Notes under the pieces: model-generated
Databases searched by the model: none
What the model saw: the letters and a program-made list of their open reading frames with translations, nothing else
What the model was told of the DNA's origin: nothing
Origin: Promicromonospora soli
GTDB taxonomy: Bacteria; Actinomycetota; Actinomycetes; Actinomycetales; Cellulomonadaceae
NCBI RefSeq assembly: GCF_014653785.1
Contig: NZ_BNAS01000001.1
Span: forward strand, 479,889-543,888
Direction: 5' to 3'
Length of the DNA: 64,000 nucleotides
Part shown: piece by piece, positions 17,159 to 25,848 of the stretch
Layout of the letters: each line of letters begins with the position of its first letter
How positions within the stretch are numbered: position 1 is the first letter of the stretch
Translations under genes and position numbers: made by a program

Positions 17159-17977
17159 ATGACCAACGACAACGCTCTTTCGACCGACTCGAAGTGGACC
17201 GGCTTGGTGCCGGTCGACGACACGGCCCTGGCCGTCACCGACACCGGGGGCCCAGGCATCCCCGTGATCTACCTCAACGGCCAGTTCGCCACGCAGGGCT
17301 ACTGGCGGCGGACCATCGCCGAGCTCGGCCCCGGCTTCCGCCACATCACCTACGACGAGCGGGCTCGCGGCAGGAAGTCGAAGACCTCGGCGGACTACTC
17401 CTTCGAGGCCGCCGTCCGGGATGTCGACGCCGTCCTCGCGGCTCGGGGCGTGGACCGGGCCGTGCTGGTGGGCTGGTCCTACGGAGCGGTCGTCGCGGCC
17501 CACTGGGCAGCCCGCAATCCGGACCGCGCGCTGGGTGCGGTACTGGTCGACGGCGCGTTCCCGCACGACTGGCTCGACGACGCCATGGAGCAGCGGATCC
17601 GCAAGCTGTTCCGCCGGCTGCGCTGGCTCACGGTGCCGATGCGCCTCACCGGCCTGGCCCCGCGGCTGACCGCCGACCAGCAGGCCGACAGCAACATCGA
17701 GCTCGGCAAGATCTCCCGGGCGGCCGAGCTCGGCCCGGTGCTGGACGGCATCACCATCCCGACGCGGTACGTGGTCGCCTCGGGGACGTCGCTCGGCAGC
17801 AAGGGCGACGAACAAGAGGTGATCCGCGCCAGCCTCGACGCGGTGACCGCCCGCAACCCGAACATCAGGATCGGCGCGAAGGTCGCCAGCAACCACGGTG
17901 CGATCCTGAAGAAGGACTTCCTGGCCGTCGCCGGATCAGTGCGCGAGGTGGCCGCCCTGGCCCGCGAGGGTCACTGA
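17159..17977 (+). CDS. Alpha/beta-fold hydrolase
   Basis: 272 residues. The nucleophile elbow is GWSYG (Ser about 104) after VDRAVLV, and the C-terminal histidine is in SNHGAIL. The early loop has YLNGQFATQGYW where the oxyanion HG usually lies, and the second strand gives HITYDERARGRKS, matching the D-x-R-G-x-G region of esterases and haloperoxidase-like enzymes. ATG follows AGGAGAAGAAG. It is likely the second gene of the DUF4097 operon under the MarR-type regulator. The substrate is unknown. Confidence 0.87.
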   Translation: MTNDNALSTDSKWTGLVPVDDTALAVTDTGGPGIPVIYLNGQFATQGYWRRTIAELGPGFRHITYDERARGRKSKTSADYSFEAAVRDVDAVLAARGVDRAVLVGWSYGAVVAAHWAARNPDRALGAVLVDGAFPHDWLDDAMEQRIRKLFRRLRWLTVPMRLTGLAPRLTADQQADSNIELGKISRAAELGPVLDGITIPTRYVVASGTSLGSKGDEQEVIRASLDAVTARNPNIRIGAKVASNHGAILKKDFLAVAGSVREVAALAREGH

Positions 17978-18046
17978 ACCAGGTCCGACCACCTTCACCC
18001 GTGGCGCCCGTTGACTCCCCAGCGTGGCGATGTTGCAGTGAACGGT

Positions 18047-19435
18047 ATGGCGCACGCCGTGGAGTCGGACTACCTGGTCGTGGGCGCCGGGGCCGCCGGG
18101 ATGGCGTTCGTCGACGCACTCATCGACCACGACCCCGACGCGCGCGTGATCCTCGTCGATCGGCGCGCCGGCGCCGGGGGCCACTGGCTTGACGCCTACC
18201 CGTTCGTACGCCTGCACCAGGCATCTGAGTTCTACGGCGTCGCATCGACGCACCTTGGCACAGGGCGGGTCCAGACCGCGGGTCCTGAAGCGGGTCTGCA
18301 CGAGCGCGCCACGGGCGCCGAGGTCACCGCCTACTACGCGAAGGTGCTCGACGACCGCCTGCTCGCCTCGGGCAGGGTCGCGTTCTACCCGGGCCACGAG
18401 CATCTCGGCGGTGGGACGCTACGCTCGCTCGACACCGGCGAGACCGTCGACGTGCGTGTCCGGCGCGTCGTCGACGCGCGATACCTCTCGCCCGACATCC
18501 CGGCCACGACGCCGCCGCCGTTCGCGGTCGACGACGGCGCACGCGTCGTGCCGGTCGGCGCCCTGCCGTCGCTCGAGCTCAGCCGGATGCCCGCGCGGTG
18601 GGTAGTCGTCGGCTCGGGCAAGACGGCGACGGACGCATGCATCTGGCTGCTCGCCCAGGGGGTTGACCCCGACGCGATCTGCTGGGTGCGGCCGCGCGAC
18701 CCGTGGATGCTCAACCGCGCCGTCATCCAGCCCGACCCGGCGATCTTCCTCGGCATGGCCGCGGACCTCCTGGCCTCGGCGGCCGAGGCGACCTCGCCCG
18801 ACGACCTCTTCCTCCGGCTCGAGGACCACGGCATCGTGCTGCGCGTCGACCGCTCCGTGACGCCCACCATGGCCAAGACGCCGACGCTCGCACAGTGGGA
18901 GCTCGACGAGCTGCGCACCATCGAGAACGTCGTCCGGCTCGGGCACATCCGGCGCGCCATGCCTGACCGGCTCCTGCTCGACCGGGGCGAGGCCGTCACG
19001 GGACGAGGCTCCGTCGTCGTGCACTGCGCCGCACCGGGCCTGAAGTACTCGCCGCTCGTTCCCATCTGGGACGAGACGATCACCCTGCAACCGATCCGGA
19101 CCGGGTTCCCGTGCTTCGGGGCCGCGCTCGCGGGCTTCGTCGAAGCCACTCGCGGCGACGACGCCGAGAAGAACGCTCTGTGCCCACCGACCCCGTACAG
19201 CAACACGCCGACCGACTGGATGGCGATGCAGGTGCTGGGCAACCGGGCGTCCCTGTCGTTCGGCGCCGTCCCGGAGATCCGCGCGTGGGCGAACACGACG
19301 GTCCTCAACCCCTCGCGGATCGGACCTGACGACATGGACCGGGCCGACGTGGCCGACGCCGTCGCGCGGCTGAAGCGGAATGCGCCCGCCGGTGTCGCCC
19401 GGATGGCGGAGCTCTCCGGGCCCTACGCAGCCTGA
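18047..19435 (+). CDS. FAD/NAD(P)-binding flavoprotein, monooxygenase-like
   Basis: About 462 residues. The FAD-binding Rossmann loop LVVGAGAAGMAF lies near the N-terminus, with LVDRRAGAGGHW after the second strand. A second dinucleotide loop, VVVGSGKTATDACIW, is typical of two-dinucleotide flavoproteins such as flavin monooxygenases and the TrkA-like group. PTPYSNTPTDWMAMQ near the C-terminus is characteristic of uncharacterised actinobacterial members. No start has a strong ribosome site; ATG 18047 is the most conservative, with GTG 18038 possible. The substrate is unknown and the gene appears to stand alone. Confidence 0.72.
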   Translation: MAHAVESDYLVVGAGAAGMAFVDALIDHDPDARVILVDRRAGAGGHWLDAYPFVRLHQASEFYGVASTHLGTGRVQTAGPEAGLHERATGAEVTAYYAKVLDDRLLASGRVAFYPGHEHLGGGTLRSLDTGETVDVRVRRVVDARYLSPDIPATTPPPFAVDDGARVVPVGALPSLELSRMPARWVVVGSGKTATDACIWLLAQGVDPDAICWVRPRDPWMLNRAVIQPDPAIFLGMAADLLASAAEATSPDDLFLRLEDHGIVLRVDRSVTPTMAKTPTLAQWELDELRTIENVVRLGHIRRAMPDRLLLDRGEAVTGRGSVVVHCAAPGLKYSPLVPIWDETITLQPIRTGFPCFGAALAGFVEATRGDDAEKNALCPPTPYSNTPTDWMAMQVLGNRASLSFGAVPEIRAWANTTVLNPSRIGPDDMDRADVADAVARLKRNAPAGVARMAELSGPYAA

Positions 19436-19535
19436 CGACGGCCCGCGTGAGGGCCGTATAGATCAAACCAATGCCCGGCTCTGGGATGCTCGCGCCTTGA
19501 CCGTCGCCCCGCTCGTCCGTAGATTGCAGGCAGTT

Positions 19536-19545
19536 CATCGGATGT
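19536..19545 (+). promoter_or_regulatory. Putative fucose-regulon operator, site 1
   Basis: CATCGGATGT, the reverse complement of ACATCCGATG, lies 17 nt before the fucD start codon. The same 10 bp occurs at the other two fucose promoters (25295-25304 and 29540-29549). The site is a CATC-N-GATG palindrome, a plausible half-turn target for the FadR-type GntR regulator encoded at 20895. Confidence 0.6.
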
Positions 19546-19561
19546 TTGGCAAGGGAGCGGC

Positions 19562-20917
19562 ATGGCTACGATCACAGGCGTCCGGGTCGAGGATGTTCGG
19601 TTTCCGACGTCGGCCACCGCGGACGGCTCCGACGCGATGAACAAGGACGGCGACTACTCCGCGGCCTACGTCGTCCTCGAGACGGACGCCCCCGACCCGG
19701 CCGACCCCGGCGGCGCCCCCCTCGGCGGCTACGGGCTGACGTTCACCATCGGCCGCGGCAACGACATAGTCGCCGAGGCAGCGCGCCAGCAGGCGGCCGC
19801 TCTCGTGGGCCGGGACGTGGACGAGCTCGCCGCGGACATGGGAGCTGTCTACCGCGACCTGACCGCCGACAGCCAGCTGCGCTGGCTCGGCCCCGAGAAG
19901 GGCGTGGTGCACCTGTCGCTGGCCGCCGTGCTCAACGCGGCCTGGGACCTGGTGGCGCGCCGCGCGGGCAAGCCGCTGTGGCGTGTGCTGGTCGACATGA
20001 CCCCGGAGGAGCTGGTCGACATCGCCGACCTGCGGTACCTCTCCGACGCGCTGACCCGCGACGAGGCGCTGGCCATCCTCCGCGCCCGCGAGGACACGCG
20101 GCAGGAGCGGATCGCCAACCTGGAACGGACCGGCTACCCGGTGTACACGACGTCGGCCGGCTGGCTCGGCTACAGCGACGCCAAGCTCCGGCGACTGTGC
20201 CAGGAGGCCGTCGACGCCGGGTACCACCACGTGAAGCTCAAGGTCGGGGCGAATCTCGACGAGGACGTCCGCCGCCTGGCGATCGCGCGGGAGGTGCTGG
20301 GCCCCGACCGCGCGCTGATGATCGACGCCAACCAGGTCTGGGACGTGCCGCAGGCGATCGAGTGGATGGGCGAGCTGGCCAAGTTCGACCCGCTGTGGAT
20401 CGAGGAACCCACGTCGCCCGACGACATCCTCGGGCACGCGGCCGTGCGCCGCGCCGTCGCGCCGATCGGGGTGGCGACGGGCGAGCACTGCCACAACCGC
20501 GTGATGTTCAAGCAGCTCTTCCAGGCAGACGCCATCGACTACTGCCAGCTCGACACCGGGCGGCTCGCGAGCATCAACGAGATAGTCGCCGTCCTGCTGC
20601 TCGCGGCGAAGTTCGGCGTCCCGGTGTGCCCGCACGCGGGCGGCGTCGGCCTGTGCGAGATGGTGCAGCACGTCTCTGTGCTCGACTACGTGGCGATCGG
20701 CGGCGACCTCACCGGCCGCGTGACCGAGTACGTGGACCACCTGCACGAGCACTTCACCGACCCGTGCATCGTCGCGGACCGCGGCGCGGGCACCGCGTAC
20801 GTGCTGCCGTCCCGGCCGGGCTACTCCACGCAGATGTACGAGGAGTCCCTGGGGGAGTTCAGGTTTCCGCACGGAACGTACTGGTTGCGCCATAATGCCG
20901 TCCATGTCCCGCACTGA
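19562..20917 (+). CDS. fucD: L-fuconate dehydratase (enolase superfamily)
   Basis: 451 residues, full length for this subgroup. It removes water from L-fuconate to give 2-keto-3-deoxy-L-fuconate in the cytoplasm. Metal ligands are D255 (MIDANQVWD), E281 (IEEPTSPDD) and E308 (TGEHCHN). The base pair KLK is K225/K227. All sit exactly seven residues after the numbers of the characterised Xanthomonas enzyme. The N-terminal capping domain carries SDAMNKDGDYSAAYV, also typical. ATG follows AAGGGAGCGGC. The gene overlaps the downstream GntR gene, and all other fucose-pathway enzymes are encoded within 10 kb. Confidence 0.93.
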   Translation: MATITGVRVEDVRFPTSATADGSDAMNKDGDYSAAYVVLETDAPDPADPGGAPLGGYGLTFTIGRGNDIVAEAARQQAAALVGRDVDELAADMGAVYRDLTADSQLRWLGPEKGVVHLSLAAVLNAAWDLVARRAGKPLWRVLVDMTPEELVDIADLRYLSDALTRDEALAILRAREDTRQERIANLERTGYPVYTTSAGWLGYSDAKLRRLCQEAVDAGYHHVKLKVGANLDEDVRRLAIAREVLGPDRALMIDANQVWDVPQAIEWMGELAKFDPLWIEEPTSPDDILGHAAVRRAVAPIGVATGEHCHNRVMFKQLFQADAIDYCQLDTGRLASINEIVAVLLLAAKFGVPVCPHAGGVGLCEMVQHVSVLDYVAIGGDLTGRVTEYVDHLHEHFTDPCIVADRGAGTAYVLPSRPGYSTQMYEESLGEFRFPHGTYWLRHNAVHVPH

Positions 20918-21608
20918 CGAGGTCGTCGACGGCATCCGCAGGATGATCCTCGACGGACGGCTCCGGCCCGGCGACCGCCTGCCGGTCGAGAAGGACCTGG
21001 CCGACACGCTCCAGGTCTCCCGCGGCTCCCTCCGGGAGGGAGTACGCGCGCTGTCGATCCTCGGCGTCGTGCACACCCGGCAGGGCGACGGCACCTACGT
21101 CACCAGCCTCGACCCAGCCCGGCTGCTCTCCCCCATGGCGCTGGTCCTGGACCTGCAGGACGACGGCGCCATGCCCGCGTTCCACAGCGTGCGCCGCGTG
21201 CTCGAGACGGAGGCCGCCGGCCTGGCGGCCACCCGGATGCCCGACGGCGCGGTCGCCGAGGCGCGGGCGATCCTGGACCAGGTCACGGAGGTCCTGCACG
21301 TCGCGCCGGTGGACCACGACAGGTTCATCGAGATCGACATCGCGTTCCACCGCGTCATCGCGGCGCACACCGGCAACCCGGTGCTGGAGGCCCTCATAGA
21401 GTCGTTCGCCGCCCGCACCGTCCGGGCGCGGCTGTGGCGCACCCTGCACACCGAGGGCATCGAGGAGCGGACGCACGGCGAGCACGAGGCCATCTGGCGC
21501 GCGCTCGCCGCGCGTGACCCCGCGGCGGCCCGGATCCGGATGGCGAGCCACCTGCTGGGCGTGGAGGACTCGCTCCCCCGCCGGGGGAGCCTGGACGAGG
21601 AGTCCTGA
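20895..21608 (+). CDS. FadR-subfamily GntR regulator, probable fucose repressor
   Basis: 237 residues. The N-terminal winged helix has RLPVEKDLADTLQVSRGSLRE and the wing HTRQGDGTYV. The C-terminal FCD effector domain shows the metal or ligand histidines in DIAFHRVIAAHTGN and EHEAIWRAL. The start overlaps the last 23 nt of fucD, so the two are co-transcribed. ATG 20904 is an alternative start. Its position between the divergent and opposed fucose genes, and the shared palindromic site at all three promoters, suggest it controls the whole regulon and responds to a fucose-pathway intermediate. Confidence 0.88.
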   Translation: MPSMSRTDEVVDGIRRMILDGRLRPGDRLPVEKDLADTLQVSRGSLREGVRALSILGVVHTRQGDGTYVTSLDPARLLSPMALVLDLQDDGAMPAFHSVRRVLETEAAGLAATRMPDGAVAEARAILDQVTEVLHVAPVDHDRFIEIDIAFHRVIAAHTGNPVLEALIESFAARTVRARLWRTLHTEGIEERTHGEHEAIWRALAARDPAAARIRMASHLLGVEDSLPRRGSLDEES

Positions 21609-21627
21609 CCCGCCTGCGCGGAAAGGC

Positions 21628-21694
21628 TTGGTTGTGGGCGCGATCTTTGCGACTTAGCGTCCGCTTTAGGCGCAATGATCGCGCCCACAACCAA
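21628..21694. repeat. Palindromic intergenic element, copy 2 (likely bidirectional terminator)
   Basis: Inverted repeat of 24 bp with one mismatch (21628-21651 against 21671-21694) and a 19-nt loop. It lies between the convergent GntR and sugar-binding protein genes. Stem core and loop ends (ACT...TTTAGG) match copy 1 at 7443-7511, 14 kb away. The loop length is identical while the outermost stem bases differ, as in a dispersed repeat family. Confidence 0.85.
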
Positions 21695-21698
21695 AGAC

Positions 21699-22703
21699 CT
21701 ACTCGTAGAGGACCGCGGCGATCTCCGGGTCGTCGATGTTCGTCTTGTCGTACCAGTAGAAGCCCGAGTCGATGACCGGCTCGACCTCCTCGCCGTTGAT
21801 GGCAGCCACGGCGGCCTTGACCGTCTCGTAGCCCATCTTGATCGGGTCCTGCGTGATCGCCCCGGCCATCAGCCCGTCGCGGATCGCGTCGGTCTGCGCC
21901 TTGCCGGAGTCGAAGCCGATCACCGTGAGCTTGCCCGACTTGCCGGTCTCCTGCACCGCCTTGACCACGCCGATGGCGGAGCCCTCGTTGGTGCCGTAGA
22001 TGCCCTTGAGGTCGGGGTGGGCCTGCAGGATCGCCTTCGCGGCGTCGGCGGACTTGAGCTGGTCGCCGGCCGCGTACTGCGTGTCGACGATCTCGATCTC
22101 CGGCGCGTTCTCCTCGATGTACTGGGTGAACCCCTCGACCCGCTGCTGCCCGGTCTGCGACGTCTGGTCGTGCCCGATGATGGCGATCTTGCCGCTGCCG
22201 ACCAGCTCGGCCATGTGCTTGGCCGCCTCGGCCGAAGCTGCGAGGTTGTCGGTGGACACGGTGGTCACCGGCACCTCGGACTCCACGCCGGAGTCGAAGG
22301 CGATGACCGGGATCCCGCGCGACTCGGCGTCCGTCATCATCGGGATGGACGCCTCGGAGTCGAGGGCGGCGTAGCCGATGGCGTCCGGGTTCTTGTCCAG
22401 GGCGGTCTGCAGCATGGTGAGCTGCTTCTCGACCTCGGTCTCCGTCTCGGGCCCCTCGAACGTGACCTCCACGTCGAGCTCGGCCGCGGCGTCGTCGGCC
22501 CCCTGCTTGACCGCCTGCCAGAACTGGTGCTGGAAGCCCTTGGAGACCAGGGCGACGTAGGGCTTTTCGCCCCCCGCTCCCCCGGGCTCGCCGCCGCCGT
22601 CACCCTCGCCGCATGCGGCGAGGGCGAGCATCATGACTACGGACGTGGTGGCCGCCGCGGCTGCGGCGAACCGTCTGCGGGTGTTGGTGGTTTTGACGTT
22701 CAT
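21699..22703 (-). CDS. Sugar ABC transporter binding lipoprotein, RbsB type (fucose import)
   Basis: 334 residues. The lipobox LAAC follows a long Ala-rich signal sequence, then a Gly/Glu-rich tether. The mature domain is a type I periplasmic-binding protein: YVALVSKGFQHQFW, DAIGYAALDSEASIPMM, IPVIAFDSGVESEVP and KGIYGTNEGSAIG. These features match ribose- and fucose-type CUT2 binding proteins. It is the last gene of the rbsA-rbsC-rbsB-like operon and is separated from the permease by 27 nt. From context it captures L-fucose or a related deoxysugar. Confidence 0.92.
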   Translation of the reverse strand: MNVKTTNTRRRFAAAAAATTSVVMMLALAACGEGDGGGEPGGAGGEKPYVALVSKGFQHQFWQAVKQGADDAAAELDVEVTFEGPETETEVEKQLTMLQTALDKNPDAIGYAALDSEASIPMMTDAESRGIPVIAFDSGVESEVPVTTVSTDNLAASAEAAKHMAELVGSGKIAIIGHDQTSQTGQQRVEGFTQYIEENAPEIEIVDTQYAAGDQLKSADAAKAILQAHPDLKGIYGTNEGSAIGVVKAVQETGKSGKLTVIGFDSGKAQTDAIRDGLMAGAITQDPIKMGYETVKAAVAAINGEEVEPVIDSGFYWYDKTNIDDPEIAAVLYE

Positions 22704-22730
22704 GCAAGTCCATCTCCTTCGGTGGTCACA

Positions 22731-23717
22731 TCAGGCTTCCTTGCCGCGGCGCAGGATGTCCGCGTACACGGCCAGCACGATCACGATGCCGACGGCGACC
22801 TTCTGCCACTCCTGCGGGATCGACATGATCCGCAGGCCGTTGGTGAGAGTCGCCATGATGAGCGCACCGATCACGGTGCCGAGGATCGTTGCCTTGCCGC
22901 CGCGCAGCGAGGTGCCGCCGATGACGACGGCGGCGATGGCCTCGAGCTCGTACCCGAGCCCCAGACCGGGCTGCGCCGAATTGAGCCGGGAGGCCATGAC
23001 GACGCCGGCGAGGCCGGTGAACAGCCCGGCCACGACGTAGATGACCACCTTCCAGCGCCGCACGTCGACGCCGGAGATCGCCGTCGCCTCCTCGTTGGAG
23101 CCGATCGACAGCGCGTAGCGGCCGGTGAGCGTCTTGCTCAGCACGACGCCCGCGATGGCGGCGGCGGCGAAGAAGATCAGGACGGCGTTGGGCAGCCCCG
23201 GGATCAGCTCGCCGCCAGCGAGCTCGTCGAACCCGGCCACGTCGCTGAAGTAGATGGGCTTGGTCCCGGAGATCACGAGCGAGAGCCCCTGCGCCACCAT
23301 CATCATCGCCAGCGTCGCGATGAACGGCGGCAGCCGCAGGTACGAGACGTTCAGGCCGTTCAGGAGGCCGATGAGTGCGCCGACCGCGAGGCCGCCCAGC
23401 ACGCCGACGACGAGCGGCAGGCCGAGGTTCGCCAGGAACACGCCGGTCATCACCGAGCACAGGGTCATGCCCGTGCCGACCGACAGGTCGATGCCGCCCG
23501 TTGCGATGACGAACGTGGCGCCCAGCGCCATGATCCCGGTGACCGCGGTGGCGAGCAGGATGCCCTTCACGTTGGCCCAGTCGAGGAAGTACGGGCTGGC
23601 GAAGGAGAAGAACCCGAAGATGACGACCAGCCCCGCGAAGGCGAGGATCTGTTGCAGCTGCTGCCGGTTGCCGAACCGCGTTGGGGTCCTCTTGGTCGCC
23701 GTGGTCTTTGTAGTCAT
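22731..23717 (-). CDS. Sugar ABC transporter permease, RbsC type (fucose import)
   Basis: 328 residues with eight to ten hydrophobic segments. Family marks are GIMALGATFVIATGGIDLSVG, GLLNGLNVSYLRLPPFIATL (each shown in part) and YAIGSNEEATAISGVDV-like text in the middle. It ends in ADILRRGKEA. ATG 23717 overlaps the upstream ATPase stop by 4 nt (ATGA). It forms the channel of the CUT2 transporter with the ATPase and the binding lipoprotein. Confidence 0.92.
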   Translation of the reverse strand: MTTKTTATKRTPTRFGNRQQLQQILAFAGLVVIFGFFSFASPYFLDWANVKGILLATAVTGIMALGATFVIATGGIDLSVGTGMTLCSVMTGVFLANLGLPLVVGVLGGLAVGALIGLLNGLNVSYLRLPPFIATLAMMMVAQGLSLVISGTKPIYFSDVAGFDELAGGELIPGLPNAVLIFFAAAAIAGVVLSKTLTGRYALSIGSNEEATAISGVDVRRWKVVIYVVAGLFTGLAGVVMASRLNSAQPGLGLGYELEAIAAVVIGGTSLRGGKATILGTVIGALIMATLTNGLRIMSIPQEWQKVAVGIVIVLAVYADILRRGKEA

Positions 23718-25252
23718 TCTGCGTCTCCGGTCGTGATGAGATGGTCGGCACCGAACCGCGTCGCGAGCTCCATGATGTCGTGCTGGGTGGCGTCGGCGTT
23801 GGCGAGGGTCCCGGTGATCCGGCCCTCGCACATGACGACTATCCGGTCGGCCAGCCGCAGCACCTCGGGCAGCTCGGACGAGATCACGATGATCGACTTG
23901 CCCTGCGCGGCCAGGCTCGTGAGCAGGCCGTAGATCTCGTCCTTGGCGCCGACGTCGATCCCGCGCGTCGGCTCGTCGACGATCAGGACGTCGCAGTCGC
24001 GCACGAGCCACTTGGCGAGGACCACCTTCTGCTGGTTGCCGCCCGAGAGGTTCTTGGTCGTCTGGGTGACCGACGGCGTCCTGATCGCCAGCTGGTCCAC
24101 CATCTGCCGCGCGACACGGCGCCCGTCGAGGTCGCGGACGAAGCCCGCCCGGGTCATGCCGGGCAGCGAGGACAGCATGACGTTGCGCACCACGTCCTGG
24201 TCCAGGAGCAGGCCGTACCGCTTACGGTCCTCCGACAGGTAGCCGATGCCGTTCCGCACCGCGTCGGCGGGGTTGCGCACCGCGACCCGCTTGCCCTTCA
24301 CCTCGACGACGCCGGTCGACCGGTCCGCCCCGATGATGGCCCGGGCGACCTCCGTGCGTCCCGCGCCCATGAGGCCCGCGAAGCCGAGGATCTCGCCGCG
24401 GTGCAGGTCGAAGGACACGTCCTTCAGGAGCTTCCGGGTGGTCAGCCCGCGTACCGAGAGCACCACCTCGCGCTCGGCCGGGTCGGGCGCCGCGGGATCG
24501 GGCCGCACGCCGACCTCGAGCTGCCGGCCCACCATGGCCGCGATGACCTGCCGGGTAGCGGTCTCCGCCGTCGGCATCGTGTCCACGTAGTGGCCGTCCC
24601 GCAGGACCGTGATGCGGTCGGAGATCTCCTTGACCTCCTCCATGCGGTGCGAGACGTAGATGACGCCGGTGCGCGGGGAGACGAAGTCGCGGACGATGCG
24701 GAACAGCGTGGCGACCTCGGTCTCCGTGAGCGCCGCCGTCGGCTCGTCCATGATCAGCACCCGGGCGTCGAACGAGAGCGCCTTGGCGATCTCGACCATC
24801 TGCTGGCCGGCCACGCTCAGGTGCGACACCGGCTGCCGCGGGTCCAGCGGGATCCCGAGGCGTTCGAAGAGGAGGCCCGCCCGGCGTTCGAGCTCGTCGT
24901 CCCGGATGAGGGACGCCCGCCGGGGCTCGCGGCCGATGAAGATGTTCTGCGCGACCGTCAGGTCGGGCATCAGGTGGAACTCCTGGTGGATCACGCTGAT
25001 GCCGAGCTCGTTCGCCTGCCGGGGGCCGGCGGGGCTCATCGGAGCCCCCTCCAGCTCCATGGTCCCCGCGTCCGGCTGGTAGATGCCGGCGAGAAGCTTC
25101 ATCAGGGTCGACTTGCCCGCCCCGTTCTCGCCGACGAGCGCCAGCACCTCACCGTGCCGCAGGTCGATGTGGACGTCGTCGAGCGCGCGGACCCCGGGGA
25201 AGGACTTGCTGATCCCCATGGCGCGAAGAAGAAGGGTTGGACTGTCCGACAC
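23714..25252 (-). CDS. Sugar ABC transporter ATPase, RbsA type (two ATPase domains)
   Basis: 512 residues, two fused ABC ATPase domains as in RbsA/MglA. The first has Walker A GENGAGKST, signature SVAGQQM and Walker B LIMDEPTA. The second has the degenerate Walker A GLMGAGRTEVA, signature LSGGNQQKV and Walker B LIVDEPTRGIDVG. This asymmetry is normal for CUT2 transporters. It is the first gene of the transporter operon, with the putative operator at 25295-25304 some 43 nt upstream. Confidence 0.95.
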   Translation of the reverse strand: MSDSPTLLLRAMGISKSFPGVRALDDVHIDLRHGEVLALVGENGAGKSTLMKLLAGIYQPDAGTMELEGAPMSPAGPRQANELGISVIHQEFHLMPDLTVAQNIFIGREPRRASLIRDDELERRAGLLFERLGIPLDPRQPVSHLSVAGQQMVEIAKALSFDARVLIMDEPTAALTETEVATLFRIVRDFVSPRTGVIYVSHRMEEVKEISDRITVLRDGHYVDTMPTAETATRQVIAAMVGRQLEVGVRPDPAAPDPAEREVVLSVRGLTTRKLLKDVSFDLHRGEILGFAGLMGAGRTEVARAIIGADRSTGVVEVKGKRVAVRNPADAVRNGIGYLSEDRKRYGLLLDQDVVRNVMLSSLPGMTRAGFVRDLDGRRVARQMVDQLAIRTPSVTQTTKNLSGGNQQKVVLAKWLVRDCDVLIVDEPTRGIDVGAKDEIYGLLTSLAAQGKSIIVISSELPEVLRLADRIVVMCEGRITGTLANADATQHDIMELATRFGADHLITTGDAE

Positions 25253-25294
25253 GTGATGCTCCCTTGCCTACGTGTAGTCGCATTCATACCCCAG

Positions 25295-25304
25295 ACATCC
25301 GATG
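25295..25304 (-). promoter_or_regulatory. Putative fucose-regulon operator, site 2
   Basis: ACATCCGATG lies 43 nt before the start codon of the RbsA-type ATPase. It is identical to the sites before fucD (opposite orientation) and before the lactonase gene. Confidence 0.6.
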
Positions 25305-25347
25305 CATCTCAAGATCCCGGGCCATATCGACGCTGTATCGGCATGAT

Positions 25348-25363
25348 CGGTCCCGTCGGACCG
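25348..25363 (-). terminator. Small hairpin after the fucU-containing operon
   Basis: CGGTCC and GGACCG form a 6-bp stem around CGTC, 19 nt beyond the fucU stop codon. There is no clear U tract on the minus strand, so termination here is only possible, not shown. Confidence 0.3.
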
Positions 25364-25381
25364 GCTTCTGACGACGATAGG

Positions 25382-25837
25382 TCAGATGACTCCCTCGGCC
25401 TGCCGCACCCCGATCGTCAGCAGCAGGTTGGCGTACACGCGCTGCTCGCCCGTGGCCACGACCAGGGCGACGTCGTCGCCGCGGGCAGCGGCGTAGAAGG
25501 CGAACCGGTCCATCGTCTCCCAGGCGACGCCGTCCCCCAGGGCGGCCCGGTAGACCGCGTGCACCGGGATCGCCTCGTCGGCCGCGACGACGTCGCCCGG
25601 GACACCGCCCGGGACCATGACCGCCGCGCTCTCCAGGGGTACGGCGTCGAGCAGCACCTCGAGCACCTGCTCCACGGTCACCAGCCCGGGCCGCAGGTTC
25701 AGGTGCACGCGGGCCGCCGCGGGGTGCGCGCCCGTGGAGTGCGGGTAGTTGGCGTCCGCCAGCAGGATGCGCGACCCGTGCCCGGCGGCGGCCAGGGCCC
25801 GCAGCAGGTCGGGGTGGATCAGCTCGTAGCTCAGCAT
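25382..25837 (-). CDS. fucU: L-fucose mutarotase / RbsD-FucU family
   Basis: 151 residues, the usual size. The N-terminus SYELIHPDLLRALAAAGHG has the catalytic-region histidines of the FucU/RbsD family, followed by ILLADANYPHST. The C-terminal YANLLLTIGV block is also typical. The enzyme interconverts alpha and beta anomers of fucose, supplying the anomer that the dehydrogenase uses. It is the last gene of the catabolic operon, 11 nt after the diketo-acid hydrolase. ATG 25837 is the only good start; an apparent longer reading frame is the out-of-frame shadow of the upstream gene. Confidence 0.9.
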   Translation of the reverse strand: MLSYELIHPDLLRALAAAGHGSRILLADANYPHSTGAHPAAARVHLNLRPGLVTVEQVLEVLLDAVPLESAAVMVPGGVPGDVVAADEAIPVHAVYRAALGDGVAWETMDRFAFYAAARGDDVALVVATGEQRVYANLLLTIGVRQAEGVI

Positions 25838-25848
25838 GGGTCCGCCCC

